From NCBI RefSeq assembly GCF_030247185.1, contig NC_080570.1:125728650-125792649 (forward strand): 64,000 bases of DNA. Direction: 5' to 3'. This document shows, piece by piece, positions 12,040-23,417 of the stretch. Within the stretch, counting starts at the first letter, position 1. Each line of letters opens with the position of its first letter. This DNA is from Malaya genurostris (Eukaryota; Arthropoda; Insecta; Diptera; Culicidae). The position numbers and the translations under genes were made by a program. The notes under the pieces were generated by a model. The model worked only from the letters and a program-made list of their open reading frames with translations. It ran no database searches and was not told where the DNA came from.

Positions 12040-12365
12040 CTTGCCTAAACATGACTTCTCGGTATCTAGTTATCAAATATAGTCCGAAAATACCCATATT
12101 ATAATAGCATTCCAGGATAATAAATAAACCGAAGGTCGCCATCTTGGATTTTAGAACCACCTCAAACATCGTTTCCCGACATCCACTCATCAAACCCGTT
12201 CCAAAAATCCATATTATTAAGGTTCTCAAAAAATATCAATAAACAGGAATCGCCATCTTGGATTTACAAAATACCTCAAACATCATTTTCCGGCATGCAC
12301 TCTTTAAACCCGTTTCAAAAATACTCATATTATAGTAGTTTCCAAGGAATGTAAATGAGCTGGAA
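12040..12365. repeat. Degenerate tandem repeat, about 113 bp, about three units
   Basis: CGCCATCTTGGATTT occurs at 12137 and 12250, 113 bp apart. Each is followed by CTCAAACATC, a CGGCATCCACTC-like block, AAACCCGTT-CAAAAAT and CATATTAT. A more decayed unit without the first block precedes them from about 12040. Nothing in it looks coding. Confidence 0.75.
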
Positions 12366-13277
12366 ATCTGTTTTCATTGTATTATCTGTTACGAAGTATG
12401 TTCGTAAAAATAGTTTACGTTATTTGGAACTTACCCGGTTACCAATAAGCACATACTGATGCCGCATTATGACAGCAAATAATCTCTAAATGGCATTTCA
12501 ATTGCACTTGAAACTGAATTTAGGCCGACTTTGGCAAAATATACGGCTATTCATAGATAATGCTTATTTATGGCTGGTGTGCATTTTGAAAGCTGAATTC
12601 TGATTGATTTACAACAGATGAGCTTTCAGATTGCAGATATAGAGCTATAAGCATTTTTGGTGCTCATAAAAGGCCATACTAATGCCATTATTAGTGCTTA
12701 CTGGTTACCTGGGTAGTTCGTAAGAAGAATTAGGTCTTGGGATTTGGTTCGTAAAAAGAGTGCCACATTACAAAGTTGACAATTTTTCTTAGAAAAAAAA
12801 CAACAGAATTGCGAGAGCAAATATATTCTAATGGTAACAACCAAATAATGCAAAGAATACAGCTAAAATTAATTAATTAGCATTTGTGAATAAATACCAA
12901 AATTTAATCTTAAGAGTACCAATCTTACCAGCCGCTACCTAATTTTGGGTCAAAACCTACACCCAAAATCAACTAAAGTGTATCTCCCCAATTTTAGGTA
13001 ACGTGTTATAACCTCAATATTTAGGTAAATGTAAGTTTACCAAAAGTGTTATGCCATGGCAAAGCACGCATTTTCTTACGATCTAGTCAAAGTTTGAATA
13101 TATGACGACCTAATTTTGAGTAGCTTATAGAAGAGCTCGACAATGAGTGATTTCTCCTCAAAAAATAGGTAATCTTGATTTCCAGTTTATATTCCAATGA
13201 ACAGTTGTGAAACAGCATCTACCATGATATGAAAAAGTGTAATAGATTCAATTGAACAAAGTTAACAGTTCAATATA
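12366..13277. other. AT-rich interval, no gene seen
   Basis: Between about 12945 and 13190 the motif ACCTAATTTTGGGT and its complement recur imperfectly several times, giving short hairpins. I see no coding signal. Confidence 0.45.
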
Positions 13278-14202
13278 AAGGGTGATTTTTTAAGAGCTTG
13301 AGAACTTTTTTAAACAATAAAACGCATAAAATTTGCAAAATCTCATCGGTTCTTTATTTTAAACGTTAGATTGGTACATGACATTTACTTTTTGAAGATA
13401 ATTTCATTTAAATGTTGACAGCGGCTGCGTCTTAGGTGGTCCATTCGGAAAATCCGCTTTTTTATCGACAAATTTTGTTCAGCGATGAGGCTCATTTCTG
13501 GTTGAATGGCTACGTAAATAAGCAAAATTGCCGCATTTGGAGTGAAGAGCAACCAGAAGCCGTTCAAGAACTGCCCATGCATCCCGAAAAATGCACTGTT
13601 TGGTGTGGTTTGTACGCTGGTGGAATCATTGGACCGTATTTTTTCAAAGATGCTGTTGGACGCAACGTTACAGTGAATGGCGATCGCTATCGTTCGATGC
13701 TAACAAACTTTTTGTTGCCAAAAATGGAAGAACTGAACTTGGTTGACATGTGGTTTCAACAAGATGGCGCTACATGCCACACAGCTCGCGATTCTATGGC
13801 CATTTTGAGGGAAAACTTCGGAGAACAATTCATCTCAAGAAATGGACCGGTAAGTTGGCCACCAAGATCATGCGATTTGACGCCTTTAGACTATTTTTTG
13901 TGGGGCTACGTCAAGTCTAAAGTCTACAGAAATAAGCCAGTAACTATTCCAGCTTTGGAAGACAACATTTCCGAAGAAATTCGGGCTATTCCGGCCGAAA
14001 TGCTCGAAAAAGTTGCCCAAAATTGGACTTTCCGAATGGACCACCTAAGACGCAGCCGCGGTCAACATTTAAATGAAATTATCTTCAAAAAGTAAATGTC
14101 ATGTACCAATCTAACGTTTAAAATAAAGAACCGATGAGATTTTGCAAATTTTATGCGTTTTATTGTTTAAAAAAGTTCTCAAGCTCTTAAAAAATCACCC
14201 TT
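13278..14202 (+). mobile_element. Palindromic DD41D mariner-like element, copy 1 (925 bp)
   Basis: TA flanks both ends (13276-13277 and 14203-14204). The terminal inverted repeats are about 178 bp long. They include not only the usual terminus (AGGGTGATTTTTTAAGAGCT) but also the last ~24 codons of the transposase, so the 5' part of the gene has been replaced by an inverted copy of its 3' end. A copy of exactly the same length and structure lies inverted at 47321-48245. Confidence 0.9.
13438..14095 (+). pseudogene. DD41D transposase, catalytic part only
   Basis: The frame starts abruptly at the inverted-repeat junction and keeps the whole catalytic core: FSDEAHFWLNGYVNKQNCR, then TVWCGLYAGGIIGPYFF, FQQDGATCHTARDSM and CDLTPLDYFLWGYVKSKVY. 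The spacing from the second Asp (QQD) to the Asp of LDYF is 41 residues, the DD41D (rosa) pattern. All three acidic residues are present. The N-terminal helix-turn-helix half, roughly 150 residues in full-length relatives, is missing and no ATG starts the frame, so the protein could not bind its own ends. Confidence 0.9.
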
Positions 14203-14204
14203 TA

Positions 14205-15204
14205 CATACAGTTTCTTGCTCATCGCATACACATTAGGAAAATTGTAAATTTACGCCTTCTTAGTCGGAAAAAATGTGCATAAAAAATTGAGTATTTTTA
14301 CGTTAAGTTCAACGCATGACTTCGATAGTTCTAAATACTGAACAATATAATTTTACATGTTATTCACATGTAAAATTAATTTTTTGTTGTTGTATCGGCT
14401 TCTAGATTTGCTGCAGAAAATAATAATGTCTGTAGTGTCGAACTCGTAAACATTATATATGAAAATCTAGGTATTCGTCGAGCATTTTGTATCCTATTGA
14501 TTCCATCAATTCAGCAACTCACTATAAATGGTCTGATTGGTTCAAATGGATTAAAAAATTCAGAGACCCAGATTTAAACAAAAGTTTTACGTTAATTGAT
14601 ATACCTACCCTTGTCGTGTTGTAATTTTTGTTGTCACCATCAGCATACTGGTCGTCTGTGTTGATTGTCATGATGTTCCAGTAGTGCTCTCAGTTTTCCT
14701 ATTTGCGAAGCCCAAGTCTGTAAATAGAGATGCGTAATTTATCAAAATTTAAGTATTGTATTTGAGTAAAACAATTATTTTTTTCTTGAATGCGTTTTAC
14801 ACGTGTGAAAAGTTTTTGACCGCGAATATCACAATCAGAATTTCTCATCAGAGAAAAACACGTTCGAATTACCAGTGATACCTATTTTCAGTCGCAGAAG
14901 CTTCGAATTTGAAGAAAAATAACTCGAACTTGTTTAACAATGTACGGACTCAATTCTCCCGATACATTCAACCGATCATCTCCAAACTATCAAGAAATCA
15001 AATAAAAAATATTCTTAAACGTTTCCCATGCTTGTTTTATTCAATTTTAATACCCTATCCAAATACACGAACCTTCCTCTTTACACTGCTCATAAGGTGT
15101 GTGAACCAACCTTTTTTGCAAGGAAATACATTTTTTCCTCCTTCCTTCAGTACTTTTAAATTGGCCGCAGTTCCAGGGTACTGAAGTCTTTCAGCGCTAA
15201 TTTG
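14205..15204. other. AT-rich interval, no gene seen
   Basis: An open frame at 14909-15184 (91 codons) lacks any recognisable motif and has AT-driven codon use. I see nothing else. Confidence 0.45.
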
Positions 15205-15401
15205 ACCTCATTCTACCACTTCAGAACATGTTTCGAGTAATGACACGAGACTAAATCCGGCCAGCAAAGCGTAGGACCATTGTGTGACCTTAGATGTGGG
15301 AGTAGACGCCTTTGGAGGCATTCCTTTATCGTAAAAAAAATTATGATATTTGATGTCATTCTGTGCAGCTCTATACCCAGGTAATTTTTTGCTCTCGGCA
15401 T
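15205..15401 (-). pseudogene. Relic of a DD37E transposase
   Basis: The minus strand encodes KECLQRRLLPHLRSHNGP, then CWPDLVSCHYSK. This matches the KECLQKRLLPMIRSHK and FWPDLASCHYSK segments of the DD37E copies. Only the part around the second catalytic Asp survives and no termini are seen. Confidence 0.75.
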
Positions 15402-15639
15402 CCCCGACTGTTAACGTGCACAGACACAGTATTTAAACATAGCCCTTTCCAACCGGAGTTCAATTTTTCACGTTCAAAATTGAATCGTTCTCATTGTTCG
15501 CAAAGTACAGCTTGAATGAAAAGTCCTACGGTCTATGAGATTGTTGTTGCATTCCTTCCGGATCTGATTACCGAAATTATAGGGTGAAAAGTGTTTGAAT
15601 TCTCATATCATCATTTGAACTACTGAATGCAAAAGTCGG

Positions 15640-16790
15640 ATAAATGTTTTTGAATTTGTCGGATAAGTGTTTTTGAATGCGAAAACCAGATGAAAACAAT
15701 AAGAGCAAAACTGGGACACAGATTTTGCAATGGAAGAATAGCTTAGAAACATCTTTTTAGCAAGAGCCGGACAAGAAAAAAATTTGACCTATGCATTTTT
15801 TTTGGCAGAATAAAAACATTTGTTTCGGAAGAACCGATTAGGTTTGTGTTCAATTTTGATGTGGAACACATCTTTATTTTCTATATAGGAGTGCAAATCA
15901 GAAACTCAAGGAAAAATACACGTAGAAATGTGATCAGGTTTTAAACACTTACAGCTCAGTATATTTTGTATCAATTATTAATATTATTTTGTTATTTGAT
16001 TGGAAATATTTAGATACGATTTGAATGTATCAAGCCACGTATTTTCAATTATAAATGATTGAAATTTTGATTAGTAGCGAGCAGTGTCCTATTTTGTCTG
16101 CTAAAAATCTCTGGCATATCGGATTTCCCTGACATAAAAGACGGTTTTGAAGGAGTAAGCGATTTATCAAAGGGAAAGCATCGGTCTGATTGGTAAATCG
16201 ATGCGAAGGCGAAGCTGTTGGAAGCACGCGGATCTATAAATAGAAGTGAAATTATAGCTAAGGTTTTAGTCCTACAAGTAGCATGCTGGAGGTAGGTTTT
16301 TGTTAGACAGCAAGACAAAGAGTGCCATAAAACGATTTGAGGGTTTAATTGGTATGCTCTGTTCTTGTGTAATGCAAGCTCGGATGAAATTCCATGTTAT
16401 GTCGTTTCGCCTGAGAAATTGACAACTACCCAGGGTAAATTTTGAGTGCTTAGGATTAATTTCTAATTTATATAAGTTGAACTCGATTGATAATGAGAAT
16501 AAGTTTATCGCTTCAACCGAAATCGCAGAATGGTAGAGAAACTCAACGCTATAAAAATAACTGCTTGCATACAAAACTTGAACAAGCTTGGCGAAGAGAA
16601 GCTTAAATATTAAAATCGTATCGCAAGTATGTACTGCATACATTTGGGATATTGGTGTGTTTTCGTCGGCTATAAAACAAACAATGTTCGGTGTTGGTTC
16701 CTAATCAAGATCAATCTAAGGCTGTGAACCATTTCGTGGTTAATTTTAACTTTTGGTTGAAATCTGACACTCGAGTGGTTATTTTGATGT
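15640..16790. repeat. Left arm of a large inverted repeat pair
   Basis: Two blocks match the complement of 24900-25260. The first is 15640-15880, with GGATAA-TG, TTTTTGAATGC, TTTAGCAAGAGCCGGACAA and TTGATGTGGAAC. The second is 16718-16790, with GGCTGTGAACCATTTCG, TTTTGGTT and AATCTGACAC. In the right arm the two blocks are about 108 bp apart. Here about 860 bp separate them, so this arm has gained DNA or the other has lost it. Confidence 0.7.
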
Positions 16791-17424
16791 TGTCAAAAAT
16801 AACCCTGCTCGAAAGCATGTTTATTTTTGACAGATCGATGGTTATTTTCCGACACTGAAAAAAATCTTGTAAAGAAAATTCTAATATTAATTCTTTAGTC
16901 GAAATTATTTCCAGTGCAAAATAAACCCAAATAACTTTCCATCCGTCAAACTTTGAACTGGGCCGCAGTTTTAGCGGAACTCGATGGAACTTTTGTTTTT
17001 AGGCCTTTTCAAAGTTAGTGTTAGTTATTGAATTATGACAACCTCCTTAAAACTAGTTTTCTAATCATAACTTGTTTCAAGTTTTTTTTAATTCTTACTT
17101 TGTTTGGAATAGTTGTAGAAAATATAAAACCCCATAATTTTGTAGAAGGTAATGCCTAGGTTTATTCTTTTCTGGAAAAGTTAAACATCATTTTACCTAT
17201 TTTTACCTAGGAAGCCTTGTACTGAAGCGAAATATGCAACTTAATGCAGCAAACTTTTACAATACTTATAGGAAAATATATTCCTAATCTAATTTATTTT
17301 CCAATGAGAATATTCTGAGTACTATTGATTCATTTTCACTATGGCCATGCTGAAATCATGAATGGTTAAGAAGTGTAGGGCGTCACGCGTCTGCTATTTC
17401 TGTAACTCACTTTTGCAGTGAGCG

Positions 17425-18648
17425 TAGAGATGGCAATTGGATCCTGAGCTATTCCAGTGAATCGAATCTTTAAAGTGAGCTGATAGCTCACAGCTCTTTT
17501 TAAAAGAACCGCAGCTCACCAGTTCACCGCACTGGTAAACAGGGATACCAGGTTCAGTGATAAATCTGTGTATCGCAGATTTTCAACCTTTTGCACAGAT
17601 TTAAAAAATGGGACAGATTTTCACAGATTTCTGAAAATGGTCACAGATTTACACAAATTCTGAAATCGATCACAGATTTTTAAAATTGATCACAGTTTAG
17701 CATCAAAAATTACAGAGCGGTAGAAAATAGTGAGACCTTTTTTTTTTTGGTTACCAAAATTATTCCGATCAACTATTATGAAAATGGGGAAACGTGCACA
17801 GATTTTTCACAGACAAGTTTTTGGCTTGATCACAGATTTTTGAAAAAATGACCTGGCATCCCTGCTGGTAAGGTGGAAACAAGCTACGAGCTGAACGGAT
17901 ATTCGGCTCTTGAAGAGAGAGTTATTAGGTTTTTTATCGTGACGACACAAATGAACAAGTATTCATCCTTGACAGTTCAGTGGTACTGTTTACAAACAAG
18001 CTTAAACAAAAATCGAAGAGCACATCTAAAACAATCATCTTTACACTTTGCAACTAGTCTTTTTTATTTAATAAATATCAAAAACGAAACGTATTCAATC
18101 GTGAACAAATGTTTTAAAACTTTATTTAGGTGATACGGACCGTAAATGGTCTGATCCAATTTGTCAATAAACAAACAAAAGAAATTTCAACAGTACTGCT
18201 GGACTGTCAAAAAGTGTTCATCCGATTGAGGTTAGCAGTGACGGTAAAAAACCTAATAAATGAGAAGAAATGTGTGCATGAGCTCGCGTCAGTTCTTCAA
18301 AATGTGCATCTATCTTTCTTTAACAGATTGAATAAGCCATTGTAAATAAGAAATCTTACTTCTCACTCAGTAGGCTAAGGTACATTCAGGGATGCCACTT
18401 TTGCAGATATTCTCAAATGTGACATAATAATAATTCGCAGACCAGTTAGTTCGCAAAGCATTGTTCTTTGTGTATAAATGATTTCGATCATGCGTATGAA
18501 AGAAAAACGGAGTAAGAAAAACGGCGCTCAAAACAAACCTTCAGTTCAATCTAAATGAGTTGATGAGCTGATACATTGAATCGATTCCCTTTAGTGAGCT
18601 GATCGGTTCGGAGCTGCTCACCGGTATGAGCTGTTTCGCACATCTCTA
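17425..18648. mobile_element. hAT-like non-autonomous element (1224 bp)
   Basis: The ends are TAGAGATGGC and GCACATCTCTA, imperfect inverts of each other. A perfect 8-bp duplication, AGTGAGCG, flanks them (17417-17424 and 18649-18656). An 8-bp duplication is the hAT hallmark. The subterminal DNA repeats GAGCTGAT and GAGCTGCTCAC blocks, as expected of transposase-binding sites. No transposase is encoded. The open frames at 17873-18133 and 18130-18345 have no recognisable domain. A second hAT MITE is nested at 17540-17864. Confidence 0.8.
17540..17864. mobile_element. hAT-type MITE (325 bp) nested in the 17425 element
   Basis: The ends are CAGGGATACCAGGT and its near-complement ACCTGGCATCCCTG. 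The flanks read CTGGTAAA and CTGGTAAG, a 7-of-8 match to an 8-bp duplication. The interior is full of CACAGATTT in both arms, a foldback arrangement. A lone end of the same type (CAGGGATGCCACTTTTGC) is present near 18389. Confidence 0.75.
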
Positions 18649-18785
18649 AGTGAGCGTTGCACGATCAACATATCGTCTTAAAAAACGTGTTGCTTTGCAA
18701 TAACTCAATTTAAAGGTTTGTTTGGAAAACATTTTTCCATTTTTTTAATGTGTTGAACTTTTGATAATATTTCGGATTTTCAATA

Positions 18786-19726
18786 CAGGGTCCGGCACTC
18801 GAAGTGTAACCAATTAAAAAGGCCATAAATTCAGTTTGGAAAATTACTTTTACTTAATTCAAAGTACAAAATGTGTAAAAATAATACAAAATTCTGAATC
18901 AATTCACTTTTGCTCGATATGACCACCTTTTGCCTTGACTTGATGACTTGAGAGAGCGAAGCAGTTGCTTCGTTTAGCCGAAAGCGGTCAATTTCCGAAC
19001 ATTGTATTTTCTGACGAAAAAATTTTTCCAATTGAGCAATTCGTAAACTCTCAAAACGATAGGGTTTACTTGACTGACCGTTCATACGAGAATTTGAGTC
19101 ATCGATTGGCCACCAGGAGGCAGCACCCGCAATAGATAATGGTTTGGGCCGCTGTAACCGCAGATGGGCGCTCTCCAATCGTTTTCATCGAGCCTGGCGT
19201 CAAGGTAAATGCGACATATTATCGGGAAAGTATTCTGGAGGTTGCTTTGAAGCCGTGGGCAGACAAACATTTCGGTGGCAGACCATGGACGTTTCAGCAG
19301 GACTCGGCACCGTCTCACAAAGCTCGAGTGAACCAAGAATGGCTGAAAAACAACGTTCCGAACTTCATCACGTCCACACAATGGCTCTCGAATTCACCAG
19401 ATGCGAATCCAATGAATTATTCTCTTTGGGCCATTTTGGAGAGCAAAGTCCGAACTGAAAGATACACCAGTCTCGAGGCGCTGAAAAAAGTTATTGTCCG
19501 CGAGTGGGCCAAAATACCTGCAAGTCACATTCGGCCAAACGAAGCAACTCCTTCGCTCTCTCAAGTCATCAAGTCAAGGCAAAAGGTGGTCATATCGAGC
19601 AAAAGTGAATTGATTCTAAATTTTGTATTATTTTTACACATTTTGTACTTTGAATTAAGTAAAAGTAATTTTCCAAACTGAATTTATGGCCTTTTTAATT
19701 GGTTACACTTCGAGTGCCGGACCCTG
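18786..19726 (+). mobile_element. Palindromic DD37D mariner-like element (941 bp)
   Basis: TA flanks both ends (18784-18785 and 19727-19728). The terminal inverted repeats start CAGGGTCCGGCACTCGAAGT and are about 197 bp long (18786-18982 against 19530-19726), nearly perfect. They carry the last ~50 codons of the transposase in both orientations. As in the DD41D elements, an inverted copy of the 3' end has replaced the 5' end of the gene. The last 52 bp also begin the 2.4-kb tandem duplication. Confidence 0.9.
18992..19681 (+). pseudogene. DD37D transposase, catalytic part, with a catalytic Asp lost
   Basis: The frame opens at the palindrome junction with NIVFSDEKIF (first Asp), then VYLTDRSYENLS. 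It is cut by a TAG just before MVWAAVTADGRSP and continues through FQQDSAPSHKARVNQEWL (second Asp) to SPDANPMNYSLWAILESKV. The family motif is normally NPMDYSLW, with 37 residues from the second Asp to that third Asp (maT/DD37D type). Here the position is Asn, so catalysis should be dead in addition to the stop and the missing DNA-binding domain. Confidence 0.85.
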
Positions 19727-20239
19727 TATTTAAAACTAATTTTGAAAAAGCCTAAAAATTTGCATCGAGTTCCACTTAGATTTTTTCTAATATTGTTAAT
19801 TGTCAAAAAGTAAACAAAACAAAAATTACAACAATTTGCTTAAGTTGCGCGTGCAAGCATGAGCTTAGGTAATAGAGGTAGATTCTAAGTAGATAAATTT
19901 AAAAAACTGTTTTTACAATAAAACGAATATATCTCAAAAAATAAATTTTTTACATTATTTATATCTTTAGCAAAAATACTTCAAATGTTTTTTTCTACAA
20001 AATGAGATAGAAAACAAAAACTTTTATGTGAAAAAAAAATTATTGTTATTCGAAATTGGTACTACTTCCTTAACAAAAATTAAGGTGCCACTTTCAAAAG
20101 AAGCGTAATATAATCTTGTAAAACTTCTTCAAAGACACGTTAGGTCTTAAAAATCAGAGAAAGTCAGTACAGACTTTTGACCGTCTTTTTCCAGTTTTGG
20201 GCCACTGTGAGTGGGTACGAACTAGAGATGGTCGGGTAT

Positions 20240-20460
20240 AGAAATTCTTATACCCGAACCCGACCCGTACCCGAGTGATCAGCAAAAAATTTACCCGTAC
20301 CCGATCAAAAATTTAAAAAATTACCCGTACCCGATCCGTACCCGATCAATAATTTAAAAAAATTACCCGTACCCGACCCGTACCCGAAAAAAAATAAAAA
20401 ATTTTACCCGTACCCGATTAAAAATTACCTGTACCCGTACCCGACCCGAATGAGTAGTAA
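20240..20460. repeat. TACCCG minisatellite
   Basis: Irregular units of the form TTACCCGTACCCGATCAAAA repeat about a dozen times, with A-rich spacers of variable length. Just upstream is CTAGAGATGGTCGGGTATAG, a start typical of hAT-like MITEs carrying such arrays. An exact copy lies at 22663-22883 in the second duplication unit. Confidence 0.85.
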
Positions 20461-20596
20461 AAATTTTACCAATATTCAGTATGGAAAAATAAAAGTGTTT
20501 TAGATATCGAGCCGTATCAGGCTCTAGTTGGTAAGTAAAATACATTAAAATGCTTGTTTACATTTAAAAATATAAATACACTGTGAAGCATGAAGA

Positions 20597-20994
20597 CAGG
20601 GTCCGCCATGTAACTTTTTTTTAAACATGCAATAAATCACAAACGGTTCATTCGATTTCAAAATTTATTTTTTTCATATTAAAGTACAATCCTTCCGGTT
20701 AATTGTGGAATATAATTTCATTCAAATGGCTGCCTCGGCTGGCCGTCACTCTCTGAGGATGCATGAAAATGCGCCTCATCCGAGAAGATGATTTTTTTTG
20801 CACACATTCCGCAACATTACCATGATTTTGAAAGTAAAACTGCACTATTTTCACGCGGTCCTCAAGCGTATACACAACCACTTTCGTTCAGCGGAAGGAT
20901 ACAACTAAGTTTCTGTCAAATCAGAAGTGACATTTAGGTTACCAATGTCGAAATAACCGCTAGTTCAACAATAAATGTTAGATGGCGGAACCTG
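20597..20994 (-). mobile_element. 398-bp deletion derivative of a DD41D-like element
   Basis: The ends are CAGGGTCCGCCATGTAAC and the complement of CAGGTTCCGCCATCTAAC, with TA at the right flank. The minus strand keeps the first ~28 codons of a transposase (MVVYTLEDRVKIVQFYFQNH). It then jumps to the first catalytic block in another frame (KIIFSDEAHF) and to the last codons (HLNEIIFHN). The middle and most of the catalytic domain are deleted. The element is therefore non-autonomous. Confidence 0.85.
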
Positions 20995-22662
20995 TAGATT
21001 TCCAATGTCTTTGGTACTTTATACTCATTTACAAATGTCAACAAAAGGGAGTAATATCTACTCAAATTTTTCGTAATACCCGTTGTATTCAATTTTGGGT
21101 AGGTATGGTTTTTACGAAACAGTGTGATTTTTGATTCGATTCTTTAGAGCCACAAGTAAGCGTGCTCATTATCTTGACACACAAATAAAAATTCACATTC
21201 AAATCACTTGAAAAATCACGTAAAATCGTTCCAAATGTCTAATTGAATATTATATCAAAGACAAATAATAAAGACATGTTTGTGCTTACAAATAATAAAA
21301 AAAATCTGGTCAGTTCCCGGTACCTTCTGAAATGACCGCACTCACCGCTTGGTGGAGCGCGAGATTAATTGCATTGTTATCATTTCGACCAAAGTGTGCC
21401 ATGAAATCTCAATATATACAAATGAGCTAACGTATCGAAAGGGTTCTCACGGTTTGACATTTGCATTATGAATGCGATGATGGGAACTCAGCAGTGCAAC
21501 CAATTTATCACCATTGGTGCCAGTTTCACGGAGGACCGTAGATGTGCGCCAAAAAAAGATCGTGACTGTCATGTCTGGAAATTCGTTTGTGATTATACGT
21601 GACGAAAATGAATGTTATGCGAGCATCCCCTAAAATGAATATCATCAGTTCGTTTACGTGTATTGACAAAACATCAAACATGTACGTGTATTCCCGGTGT
21701 GAAAAAATCAATTTTGAAAATGGTGAACAGTGAGTCCTTCAAGTGTAAGTAGTTTGAACATTCGCAGGATTTTTTTTTTGGTTACAATTTTTTACTACAA
21801 AGCAAAATGAATTATGATTTTGACTTAAATTTATCTGTCAACTGTGCCCGTTTTGAATGCCTCACAAACCCACACCCACTATGTTAACGGTAGCTGGTGG
21901 TTTTTACAGCAATTGAACTTCTTTGCCACCTCCGGTGGAACCCTCAACGAGTAAACACGGTGAAAATTTGAGTATTTCGCGAGAAAAGATTTTCACCCGT
22001 ACTTTTGCGACTCCACGTTGTCACGTATCGAGATTTTCACTTGTAGTTCAGTGAAAAGAAACGAAAAATAGCTGGCAATATAGCCCAACTTGAACTGAAA
22101 CTGAATTTATGGCCTTTTTAATTGGTTACACTTCGAGTGCCGGACCCTGTATTTAAAACTAATTTTGAAAAAGCCTAAAAATTTGCATCGAGTTCCACTT
22201 AGATTTTTTCTAATATTGTTAATTGTCAAAAAGTAAACAAAACAAAAATTACAACAATTTGCTTAAGTTGCGCGTGCAAGCATGAGCTTAGGTAATAGAG
22301 GTAGATTCTAAGTAGATAAATTTAAAAAACTGTTTTTACAATAAAACGAATATATCTCAAAAAATAAATTTTTTACATTATTTATATCTTTAGCAAAAAT
22401 ACTTCAAATGTTTTTTTCTACAAAATGAGATAGAAAACAAAAACTTTTATGTGAAAAAAAAATTATTGTTATTCGAAATTGGTACTACTTCCTTAACAAA
22501 AATTAAGGTGCCACTTTCAAAAGAAGCGTAATATAATCTTGTAAAACTTCTTCAAAGACACGTTAGGTCTTAAAAATCAGAGAAAGTCAGTACAGACTTT
22601 TGACCGTCTTTTTCCAGTTTTGGGCCACTGTGAGTGGGTACGAACTAGAGATGGTCGGGTAT

Positions 22663-22883
22663 AGAAATTCTTATACCCGAACCCGACCCGTACCCGAGTG
22701 ATCAGCAAAAAATTTACCCGTACCCGATCAAAAATTTAAAAAATTACCCGTACCCGATCCGTACCCGATCAATAATTTAAAAAAATTACCCGTACCCGAC
22801 CCGTACCCGAAAAAAAATAAAAAATTTTACCCGTACCCGATTAAAAATTACCTGTACCCGTACCCGACCCGAATGAGTAGTAA
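22663..22883. repeat. TACCCG minisatellite, second copy
   Basis: This is the counterpart of the array at 20240-20460, shifted by 2423 bp, with the same unit order and spacers. Confidence 0.85.
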
Positions 22884-23019
22884 AAATTTTACCAATATTC
22901 AGTATGGAAAAATAAAAGTGTTTTAGATATCGAGCCGTATCAGGCTCTAGTTGGTAAGTAAAATACATTAAAATGCTTGTTTACATTTAAAAATATAAAT
23001 ACACTGTGAAGCATGAAGA

Positions 23020-23417
23020 CAGGGTCCGCCATGTAACTTTTTTTTAAACATGCAATAAATCACAAACGGTTCATTCGATTTCAAAATTTATTTTTTTCAT
23101 ATTAAAGTACAATCCTTCCGGTTAATTGTGGAATATAATTTCATTCAAATGGCTGCCTCGGCTGGCCGTCACTCTCTGAGGATGCATGAAAATGCGCCTC
23201 ATCCGAGAAGATGATTTTTTTTGCACACATTCCGCAACATTACCATGATTTTGAAAGTAAAACTGCACTATTTTCACGCGGTCCTCAAGCGTATACACAA
23301 CCACTTTCGTTCAGCGGAAGGATACAACTAAGTTTCTGTCAAATCAGAAGTGACATTTAGGTTACCAATGTCGAAATAACCGCTAGTTCAACAATAAATG
23401 TTAGATGGCGGAACCTG
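23020..23417 (-). mobile_element. 398-bp DD41D-like deletion derivative, duplicated copy
   Basis: This is the counterpart of 20597-20994 within the second tandem unit. It came by the segmental duplication and not by transposition, because its flanks are duplicated too. Confidence 0.85.

Larger units (their letters stand above)
19675..22092. repeat. 2.4-kb tandem duplication, unit 1
   Basis: This unit recurs at 22098-24515 with an offset of 2423 bp and no difference in the stretches I compared. It begins inside the right terminus of the DD37D element and ends at CCCAACTTG. Five bases (AACTG, 22093-22097) lie between the units. It contains an ACCCG minisatellite, a 398-bp mariner-like deletion derivative and otherwise AT-rich DNA with no supported gene. 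Confidence 0.9.

Noticed and set aside
17873..18345. Two consecutive plus-strand frames inside the hAT-like element
   Set aside because: No hAT zinc finger, DDE or dimerisation motif is visible, and the codons follow local AT content.
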